From NCBI RefSeq assembly GCF_910592395.1, contig NC_088326.1, positions 5,211,001 through 5,275,000 of the forward strand: a stretch of 64,000 nucleotides of DNA, given 5' to 3'. Below the pieces are notes generated by a model. The model was not told where the DNA came from, did no database searches, and saw only the letters and a list, made by a program, of their open reading frames with translations. Position numbers and translations under genes: made by a program. The stretch is from Lineus longissimus (lineage: Eukaryota > Nemertea > Pilidiophora > Heteronemertea > Lineidae). Shown here in pieces: positions 56,063-64,000 of the stretch. The stretch's first letter is position 1, and each line of letters begins with the position of its first letter.

Positions 56063-57529
56063 TCAATTGAACGTAGGATACTTGAATCCTGTGTACCCGT
56101 CATTGTCCGGAGCAGGCCAAGCAGCACGTATCTTGTCCCGAGCACAAACAGGGAGCGGCAAACGGTTCCTTCTCCCCAACCTCTTCCAAACCCAACGGAC
56201 AAGGTTCCTATAGGCCACGTATCGATATAACCTGAAATTGTTGGGAAGAAAACAATGTTTGTACATTTAATTGACAGTTTTTTTTAAATTTATTGAAAAC
56301 TTGTAATATTATTACTAAATACATGTAGATACATTTTATTATATCTATTTTCTATATTTCTAGTCTTCAAAGGGAGAAAAAAATCTCATTTCTGAATTGA
56401 TATTGCCTTTTCTTGTCTTCAATTATACAGCGATGGAGGTGGTCATCATTACTTACTTGTGAATGGGCTGGTCATCGCCTATTTGTCCCTGCTCTTCGAT
56501 GTAGTGATACATCGACATTTCCAGCACCCATCTATCAAGACAGGTGCTGGAAAAACCTGGGTGTTGCGTGATGCACTCTACTTTCAGCTCATCCTTCTTG
56601 GCCTGGACTGGTGAATAGTCTGAGCAGCACAAGGATTCCCTCCCCTTCTCTTGTGGAGTGCAGACACCACAATGACACCTACAAATACAAGTATAATATA
56701 AATGTTATTGTTATACAGCAGTGATGATATTTCGATAGCCATTGCCATCAATGAATCAGGGCCTAGGCCAAGGATAGGCCAAATTTGAGTGAGAGGCAGG
56801 CCCCTGGAGCTCAGCTCAGTAAGATTTAGCATTGTTTCAATCAATCAATTAATGTAGTATTGTCGAAGGCTTTCGCCTTAAGTTGTTACGGTGAGAATAA
56901 ACTGTTGTCTTTGCGCGGGTGTAGTATTTCACTATTTGGTGTGGTAATGCTCCGCAATGGAAGAGTCTCAGTACAGTAATAATCCAAATTATTAGGCCTA
57001 GAGTTCACTCCATTCGAGTAGGCCTACTACCAAACCCTGAGGCTTAGTATTCCGATCCGAGATCCTACTTACTATAAAATAACCACGTGGAATGAACTCA
57101 CTCAACTCAAGATACGTTGTGGTTTCGACATATTCGAGGTGAAAAACGCCAATTGTTTACTGACAACACTCGATCCGTGAACGATGGAGCCCTATGTAGA
57201 GATGTACATGAATACATGCACATGATGACATGGCTCATATCAGCATAGGCCCCCTAATGTCCAGCTGATGCCGCGCCTATACACATGGCATGCACAGTGC
57301 ACTGCCACTGCACTTGGAACTCACCAATTCAATTGATATTTCCTATGCGATCAAGTCGCTCATCCTCCATCTCCCCATCATCACCTTCGCCCGATTCAGA
57401 ACAAGAATCTGAATCGTCTCTCGCACTCTCCACTACTGGCTCGTACATGTAGGGTTGAATCACACCATTGCCTTCATCAACAACCAAATCGTCATCAAAC
57501 AAATCTCCCGCACAATCTTCGCTCGCCAT
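56063..57529 (-). pseudogene. P2X7 intracellular-domain-like protein, three exons, one small disruption
   Basis: Exon 1 (57529-57325) encodes an acidic region (DDDLVVDEG, then CSESGEGDDGEMEDERLDR). Exon 2 (56678-56457) has a Cys-rich zinc-type region: CHCGVC, SLCCSDY, CITQHPGFSSTCLDRWVLE. Exon 3 (56231-56063) has YRYVAYRNLVRWVWKRLGRR and a C-terminal GFKYPTFN. This series matches the cytoplasmic ballast-like domain of P2X7 receptors found in many transposon-borne ORFs. Exon 2 and 3 borders are GT-AG and in phase. At the exon 1 donor a tandem AATTG AATTG (57325-57334) adds 5 bases and an in-frame TGA, so the present copy is probably broken. ATG 57529 is chosen over one at 57625 because of the start of acidic similarity. 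Confidence 0.7.
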
Positions 57530-57577
57530 GCTTGCAGCCGCAATTTTTACTTGCGCAGTGGTCAATGATCGTGGATT

Positions 57578-57597
57578 TGACAGCACTAGTGACGTCA
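57578..57597 (-). promoter_or_regulatory. 20-bp CRE-containing motif upstream of the P2X-like gene
   Basis: On the minus strand TGACGTCACTAGTGCTGTCA, about 48 bp before ATG 57529, identical to 52697-52716. Both genes therefore carry the motif upstream in the same orientation relative to transcription. Confidence 0.65.
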
Positions 57598-57813
57598 CCA
57601 ATGTGAACCTAGCGGCGAATAGCATAACTACACATCTGGCGGTCTTTTCAAAAGCGCCTTCAAAAACGAGCTCGCAAAGGACTGAACAAATAGCACTTAT
57701 TTCACAAAAAAATCACTATTTTTTTAATTCCTTCCGGTTTATTATGTTTTTTAAGATAGCATATTATGAAAATTCACCACAAATACAGGTTAAATAGCTC
57801 AGCATTTGACCTT

Positions 57814-57862
57814 CAAGGTATAGCCCATTCAAACCTGCCTGTACCACGGGCATAATGCTAGT
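57814..57862 (-). repeat. Right terminal sequence of the THAP/P2X transposon
   Basis: Complement begins ACTAGCATTATGCCCGTGG and matches 28592-28640 at about 44 of 49 positions. No target duplication recognised. Confidence 0.65.
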
Positions 57863-57950
57863 TTACCTAATAAGACATTGACAGTCTTAAACATGAGTAG
57901 TTCAAAGGTGGTAGTAGAAGTCCTATTGAAAATAGTGTTTCAGATAAGTT

Positions 57951-58260
57951 TTAATTCCTTTTTTCAAAAGCTACCATAATATTGCACAATCTTATATCTG
58001 CTGGCATATTGTTCCAGAGCTGTGTGGGGGGGGGGGGGGGCGCTGACACTGTAAGCCCGATCTCCAACAGTCTTCTTCTTGGACTGGGAGTTTCATCTGC
58101 CGTGGTTGTTATATGGGTCGAAAGAAGTAGCTGCCGAAGATAGTCATGGCCACCGCCGTACACAGCCCTAAAGCAAAAGTTAAAAGTTTGAACTCTATTC
58201 TGGCACGGACTGGAAGAGAGTGAAGTTGTCGGAGGTGTTAAACGGTTTCCCTTTTTGGTG
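57951..58260 (-). mobile_element. LINE 3' fragment (CR1/L2-like)
   Basis: On the minus strand, in changing frames, SLPVRARIEFKLL is followed by a stretch ending TQLWNNMPADIRLCNIMVAF. These are the last conserved words of CR1/L2-type reverse transcriptase ORFs, as in the better copy at 15484-15881. A 15-nt poly-G (58026-58040) interrupts it. Confidence 0.55.
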
Positions 58261-58459
58261 TTAGTGACCAGGCGTTACTCTTTGAACAACTGGAAAAAAA
58301 ATATCGAAGGTAACCGAAGCCCGTATTCTATTTTGGAATATGTATGCGAATTGCTTTGTATACGACATTTATTTAGTTGTCAGTTAAATCTAACAAGGTG
58401 TTGAATTTGTCATTAAAATATTTCTCCGCGCTGACCTGCATTTTTACCCATTTAGATCA
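58261..58459. other. Short intergenic spacer
   Basis: Nothing recognised between the LINE fragment and the SINE. Confidence 0.4.
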
Positions 58460-58620
58460 TGAGTTGGGCTGTCGGAGTGATGCGATAGAAACATCTGCGC
58501 CTGTCACCTCTGAGGTCCTAGGTTCGATTCCGGTTGGTCCCGGTATGTCATAGAAGGGCGAATCTCTTCGACAGCGTCTAGGTTTCCTCCTGGGTCTCCG
58601 GTTTCCTCCTTATCCATGTC
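58460..58620 (+). mobile_element. tRNA-derived SINE
   Basis: A tRNA-related head (GGCTGTCGGAGTGATGCGAT, then B box GGTTCGATTCC at about 58522-58532) is followed by GGTTTCCTCCTGGGTCTCCGG and TTTCCTCC. That pairing of a tRNA head with a CTCCGGTTTCCTCC-type body is a known animal SINE design. The cloverleaf is incomplete, so it is not a tRNA gene. Confidence 0.65.
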
Positions 58621-58722
58621 CTTACATTACAATCGCCCAATGTTGTTTATAGAGGTAATAATGTCCTTGTTATCCATCAGCTCTAAACTCAATATTTTCA
58701 ATCATGAGTGTTATCAAGTTCG

Positions 58723-59627
58723 TCATTCGTTCCTTTGTAATTTTTGCAAAAAAACTATCTCTGACATTCGCATATATCCAGGAGCAATTCCATCATTTCT
58801 GAGAAAAAATCCTTGATGAAGGATTAGGTCATCATTTTTACGTAGCGTAACAGTATTGCATCCTCCAAATTCTATTTTCGTCGCATTCATTTGATCTTCG
58901 TGTAAATTCATATGTAACAATGTTGAACACTTTGATATTATTAACAGTGTTTTATTGGAAATGAAAACATCGGTAACTCTGTCCTCCACATCAAAGTTAA
59001 GTGTTATCATTGAAAATCTTTCAAGGTCTGCATCATAATATGATAAGCTAAACACCTGATATGCTATGATAAATGTCTGTGTAGCGAACATACAACTGTG
59101 AAAATATATCTTTACAGCTTGGTTTGGCTTGAATATTTTCAACACCTTTCCACACCTAAGCTTAACATGTACAGATGTTTGATTGCGTTCGGAATCATAC
59201 TGTTCTAAAACATTACAATGTAGAAAGAGTGCTGGCCTTCCCATGTTAATGATGTGGACCAGCATTGTCATATATTGCTCATACGAAAGAAGTACTGATA
59301 GATTATAAAAATGGTCTGAACAGGTATTTTCCTTCCCAGCTTAATGGTCATTTTACCTGCGTGCTTAAGTTCCAAGTCATGGAAGCGGAAAATTGGTGTT
59401 TTCTGGTCAGGTTGTGAAATGAAAAAGCTTCTATATTCTCCTAATACCGATCTGAGAATTCCATGAATTCCGCTTGTCTTGATAATCGATGGATATCCCT
59501 TGTTTAATCTCGGAAAGGTTGAAAAAATAGAACATGGTCTGGCCCAACCTCCATATCCGTTTGTAGAGAGTAAAGACATCCATCTTTGAATGGAAGAGGA
59601 TCCCGTTGAATTCCAGGTAGTCGCCAT
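58723..59627 (-). CDS. Unrecognised ORF pair, possible host gene
   Basis: Two minus frames, 59627-59268 (119 aa) and 59271-58723 (182 aa), overlap by four bases (ATGA type). The second has regular alternating hydrophobic strands (DVFISNKTLLIISKCSTLLH) that would suit a beta-propeller or a domain downstream of an F-box. I do not recognise a family. The two could be exons or one gene with a 1-nt shift. Length and even composition favour real coding, but evidence is thin. Confidence 0.35.
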
Positions 59628-60388
59628 TGAAAGCTACTCGTGTGCGAATGTAACTACTTACAGGCTAGAGTACAAAAAACGTAAGAATGCTTTAAGATTT
59701 CCGTTAATTTTTCGAAATTGTGTAAACACCTACCGAATGCAATTTCCGACATACTATATCACAAGGTTTTAGCAAATTCGTATACCTAATAACTGCCCTA
59801 CGGCATTGAGTATAACTGCATTTCTATTTTCCTGGACCACCAGTAATTCTGAACGGTGTCCCCCTGTAGCTGATTGATGTGGATAAAACCTCAGGTCTAG
59901 CACATGGCATTTCACATAATTTTGCTTTTTACCTCTTCACAAAAAAATAAAATTGATATTTCTTTTTTTATCATTTTGATCGAACACGACTTGCTATCAT
60001 TTTAAAATCCTACAGAAGCTACTTTTTTGAGGACTGTTCCCTTGAGTTGTCCGCCTCGTTTTGTTCGCGGTCTGTTTCCCTTTAATACACCAATGATCGC
60101 CATGATGGTGTGTGATTTGGAGCGAGAACGCGTTCTCGGCTCTTCAGAAGGCTGGAGAAGGCCGTTGCCTGTTCATAAACATGGTTTTCTTCTACCTCTA
60201 AAATCTGAACACCGAATGGTCTGGCATCAAGTCGCGAATGGCTTTAGGAGCAGATACATGTAGTTTAAAGTATCAAGTAAAGACTCTCTTTACTGACTAG
60301 TTCCAAAACATACACAAGATGGCGTTTTTGGAAGAGCATTTCCGATTTGAAAATAAAAAATCAATGAAAATAGCACTTAAGAAATAAA
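59628..60388. other. Intergenic, no gene recognised
   Basis: Short frames only, such as 60027-60263, without domain features. Confidence 0.4.
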
Positions 60389-60469
60389 GTTGACTGTGCT
60401 TTAAGAGAGACTAGACATGCTTTAAGAGAGACTAGGCATGATGCCAGTCTCTCTTAAAGCACAGTCAAC
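60389..60469. repeat. Hairpin with a perfect 24-bp stem and inner tandem duplication
   Basis: 60389-60412 (GTTGACTGTGCTTTAAGAGA and on) pairs perfectly with 60446-60469. The loop carries a second copy of GCTTTAAGAGAGACTAG, so two registers can pair. It looks like a miniature foldback repeat. Confidence 0.75.
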
Positions 60470-60878
60470 AGACATGTGGTTTCAGTATTAGGTCTTTTGT
60501 TGTAGCAATGCGATAATGTAAGCAATTTTGGTGAGGTCCGCCATTTGTTATCACCAAGTAGCTTCTAGAGTTACTCAACCACTCTCTTGATTACAGCGGC
60601 CGCCTCAGCGTCACCACGCGGGGCCTAATGGTGTAGGCTTAGTAGCTTCGCGCGATATACACCATTCTGGGAAAACTCAATGAGGAAGTATGCTCATTAG
60701 CATAATCTATTCTTAGCTCCAGCTCGAGGTAATCTTGCGCAGTGTTTCTTCAGCCCAGAAACATTGTGGTGGAAAACGTCTAGTACAAAGAACGCCTAGC
60801 TTGCGCCAGACTAATAAGTGAAGAAGGTCTGGCTGCGCGAGACTACTGTGATAAAAATTGCCATTGCAGAGACTCTTT

Positions 60879-61320
60879 AGGCCCTTTTCCACTACCGCAC
60901 AATCTGTCCCTGTTCAACTGTGCCGTGCTCGGTCCGGACCCGGCCCATTTGTTTTGTACCATTTCCATTGCGCGCAATAATATCCAGGCCAAATTCTGGT
61001 GTCCACATCGGCCGCTGTCAGCAGCGCTACTCTCCTATTTTTGGAGTTAGGAATGTAAGTAAAATTCTCTAAAGATGGCAGCAAGCATGCGCACTATTAC
61101 TCAGATAAGTGGGCCCGGCCCAGTTCGCGTTTCCACTGCTCATTTTTATTGCCGAACTGTGCTCGACCCGGGTCGAGCTCACGTCCTTTTGGGGGGTTCG
61201 GCCCACATGGAAATGGCACCGTGCCGAGCCCGGTCGACCCATTTCCATTTCACTTTTTTTAACCGAGCCGTGCTCGACCCGGGTCAAGGCCCGGCAATTT
61301 TTGATAGTGGAAAAGGGGCT
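60879..61320. mobile_element. GC-rich MITE with TIRs
   Basis: AGGCCCTTTTCCACTACC at the left end matches the complement of GATAGTGGAAAAGGGGCT at the right. The interior is rich in GACCCGGGTCGAGC-type words, including GCTCGACCCGGGTC at 61169 and 61271. TIRs of CCCTTTTCCAC type are common in hAT-like non-autonomous elements. Frames across it (61069-61380) are not genes. No certain target duplication. Confidence 0.7.
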
Positions 61321-61999
61321 TTTGACGTAGGCGTATACTTTTTACAATTGAAAAGGCTCCCGAAAGACGATAAAGAATGATTATTTATTAACATTTCCTG
61401 AACTACATACCTTCTAATTATCACTTTACATAAATAGGTTGGCGTTAGGTCGCGTGCTTTTCTTTCCTCGTGACAATATACAGCAAAATAGTTACAACCC
61501 CATAATCGCACTATTAGTCCATAATGAGATCACGGTGACCCGTTATAAATGTTTCGCCAGCTTCGCTCTTTTGCCGCTACGCGGCGCATTGGGTCCTTGC
61601 GTCCAGAATGCACATTAACAGGGGAAAAATGGGGGAGGATATACTTACATTTCCTATAAAATACTGACGCAGCATTTTTCGAGTTTCTATCCTATAGCAT
61701 GGCAGGGTACTGTGATGTATCATCGCAATTAATATCCAATATACTTGCTTTATATTATTCAGTATAACACATTGATACGAATGAATCTAGTATACTGGGA
61801 TAAACATCTCAGTATACTAGGAGTAAAGAATATTCTGCGATATGCTGATCATTATATTCGAAATTTATACCACCTCAGTATATCCCAGTATATTATTATC
61901 ATAACACATACCACAGCTATACTGATCATAGTAACAAAATTAACTCAGTATTGCAAGCCATTTCATGCAGTGGAATACCTCCAGTTCGGTATCAATTCC
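61321..61999. other. Intergenic with CAGTATA-rich inverted motifs
   Basis: Between 61745 and 61935 the word CAGTATA or its complement occurs repeatedly. One pair forms a hairpin (CTAGTATACTGGGA and TCTCAGTATACTAG, 61787-61822). No gene supported. Confidence 0.45.
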
Positions 62000-62021
62000 T
62001 TAATCTACAACCGTCTTACCA

Positions 62022-62263
62022 CATACCTTCACTCTTCTGGACCTCGAATACACCAAGGTGCCGTTTTTTCTTCGATAAGTCTGATGCCCCGCATCAAAGC
62101 TGCTGAGCTTGCACATCCATCTTGTAGGGGCGCAGTCGAGAGTCTGACACTTTGGGGTGTCGTAACAAACTGATGAGCACGCCAGTAAAGATGTTGCAAT
62201 ATATTTGTTAAGATATGGCCTATGCATTGAAAGATTGACGTGAACTTTTAAATATGATGACAT
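62022..62263 (-). CDS. Possible PAN/apple-domain exon
   Basis: A minus frame has Cys spacing ACSSVCYDTPKCQTLDC then WMCKL, which resembles PAN/apple domains of secreted or receptor proteins. It runs to a good donor AAG|GTATGT at about 62025. An AG acceptor-like site (AATGCATAG near 62220) could start the exon. Other exons were not found. The domain call is tentative and the host gene unknown. Confidence 0.35.
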
Positions 62264-64000
62264 TGTTTACTATATTGAAATTGCGGAAAATTGTAAAAAA
62301 GGCCTTGCCAATTGACAGCGATTGCCCACCTCGTTTATATCCAGATAGCTCCCTCTGTGAAATCACTTTTATTCCCTTGTAAGATCGACACTTAGTCCTA
62401 AAGAAACATAATCCGCATTTGTGATAGATACATCAATTTTTCTGCATGTGCAAGTAAATACTTCTAACAGAACATCGTTACCATCTGGGTGCATACGCGT
62501 GACACCAATCAGGCTTACCTTACCCTTTCAGTACCGGGATGTCTGCGCGGTGAAGGTAATAACCATGTTGACAAATTAGTATGTGGTACTGCCTTTTGCA
62601 GTCAGTACATAATCGTCATTTTTTGGACGAGTTAGGAGGGTTAAAGAAAGTTGTTGTCAAAGAAGGGTAAAGGGCAATCAATCAAGAAGTTGGTACATTG
62701 GGTACATGAATAAAGGACCCCTTGACCTTATACCAATTATACTACTCCTCTCACTGATCTAAATAAAAAGCCAAATGAAGGCTGCTACACCTCCACAAGG
62801 AGTGGTGCTACAGTGAGGCCAATTGTATCGTCTTGCTTATAACTAATAATGAGACCATACATGCTGAGGTCTTAGATATCGTTGTCGCTTTAATGCGATT
62901 AGACAGACATTGTCTGCTCAGTGAGAAACAAAGGCGCCCAAGAATCAAATCTTTTTAAAGAAAGGCTGTAATTAATAAAGTTAAAGTATGCGCGTGGTTC
63001 AGCCTGTGTGGCTTGGACGATATAAAAACTTCACAGCAAATTTTCTTTCATCTCGTAATAGATAACAAGCACTCTATTGTTTCACTTAAGCATAGCGGAT
63101 TTTGGCCGTCAAGGTATCTTGCTCGCAACCCTGGGTCTATTGCAACGTAGATCTGTCGGATGGGAACAAGGAACCGTAGCCACAACAATTGATCCAATTG
63201 CTACACGGAAATGGCCTCATCTGGTCACAACTTGTTTTGCTAAAAGCATAATTGTTGTAATTCTTTGATACATTACTGACCTGGGGACGCAGATACAAGT
63301 ACCGCTTATATTGTATACTAATGAGCCTCTACAGGGGACCCAAGTTGTGGGTTTAACATCTTCTTCCAAACCGTACCATACCATGTTGATCACCCTCAGA
63401 AGCATTCAATGAAACTCCTAGTTGCAGGGCAGGAAATAATTCAACACAAAATCGTGGCCTCAAACAATGTCAGCCTTGTTATCATTGTGGACCACCATTT
63501 CTGGTTAATCAGCACCACAATCGTCGAGTTTCCTCTTGGAGTTTTTGATTCGGCAACAAACGCACAACTTTGCTTGTATTCCTCAACTCTAGCCACCAAA
63601 CATCGTAACAAAACTCGTACATACATTGTCGAACTCCGGCTCCTCTTCATAGGCGCACGGCATGGTAAAAAAATCAGCAACAGCAGCATGGTTATAAAAT
63701 ATCGGCCATTGTTTTGGTGGCAAAGCTTCAGGCCTATATATCTTTGCTTCAGGCAAAAAATTGGATTTTGTGAATGAACTATATATTCCATTGTAACGAT
63801 TATTGGTCCCAGAGCAATCAGCCTATGGCTTTTTGGGACAAATACCTGTACAAAAAACCATACAAGCTATATTTTCATCGATTTTCCATCAAAAACTCAA
63901 AAAATAGTCAAGGTCAACTGGTTAAATTTGTATTTTTACATTGGGTGAAGAAAAATTCTCTGAACTTATAAATAACGCCGGATATCTTGGCAACAGTGAG
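62264..64000. other. Unannotated right end of the window
   Basis: Frames such as 63217-63405 (minus) and 63441-63791 (minus) show no domain, signal peptide or repeat pattern. They might be exons of a gene running off the window, but I cannot support one. Confidence 0.35.

Larger units (their letters stand above)
52040..57862. mobile_element. Two-gene THAP / P2X7-domain transposon
   Basis: Two spliced genes converge: a THAP-domain gene (+, 52888-56015) and a P2X7-intracellular-domain-like gene (-, 57529-56063). Their 3' ends are 47 bp apart. The right end (57814-57862) and the left subterminal zone (52040-52470) both match the short element at 28592-29090. THAP plus GNLL-type domains occur in P/Kolobok-like DNA transposons, and P2X7-like ORFs are known companions in such elements. 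The left terminus itself was not found, so the left limit is approximate. Confidence 0.7.

Noticed and set aside
61069-61380. Overlapping frames of 101 and 73 aa as genes
   Set aside because: They lie in the GC-rich MITE and read its CCCGGGTCGAGC repeats.

Overview
This window is eukaryotic and animal-like. It has spliceosomal introns with clean GT-AG borders, long non-coding stretches, poly-G and trinucleotide microsatellites, and a dense, nested load of transposons. Polintons, DIRS-type and Ty3/Gypsy retroelements, a TU-like foldback element built from 15-bp repeats, a THAP transposon and frequent TAGGCCTA-type words suggest a marine invertebrate, perhaps an echinoderm or hemichordate. The species cannot be fixed from the sequence alone. 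I found no convincing tRNA or rRNA gene and no CRISPR array.

Layout. 1-2638: 3' half of a Gypsy element (+). 2998-16455: decayed Polinton/Maverick with membrane protein, capsid fragment, ATPase (-), integrase (+), several small conserved or unknown proteins, and DNA polymerase B (-). It is interrupted by a foldback element (9817-11376), an unidentified insert (about 12200-13545) and a LINE tail (15484-15881). 16694-16852: MITE. 17723-20538: a probable host gene (-) with a secreted dermatopontin-like exon and a tentative aerolysin/natterin-like exon. 21055-24354: RTE/BovB-like LINE. 25573-26257: young MITE with 196-bp arms. 28592-29090: non-autonomous relative of the 52-58 kb transposon.

32049-51262: a second Polinton remnant. 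Its capsid gene is split by a Gypsy element (32315-48066, -). One LTR of that Gypsy holds a TRIM element whose own LTRs contain tRNA-like Pol III boxes. The other LTR holds a 7.3-kb intron-containing DIRS-order retrotransposon (40656-47950, +). The two Gypsy LTRs act as empty sites for each other's insertion, so the nesting order can be read directly.

52040-57862: a two-gene transposon with a spliced THAP gene (+) that appears to lack the catalytic core, facing a P2X7-intracellular-domain-like gene (-). The two genes share a perfect 20-bp CRE-containing upstream motif. 57951-64000: LINE fragment, tRNA-derived SINE, an unrecognised ORF pair, hairpins, a MITE and a possible PAN/apple exon.

Most coding sequence belongs to selfish elements, and most of it is broken by stops, frameshifts or lost catalytic residues. 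The best candidates for intact function are the THAP gene (about 575 codons, all eight exons in phase) and the dermatopontin-like secreted gene.
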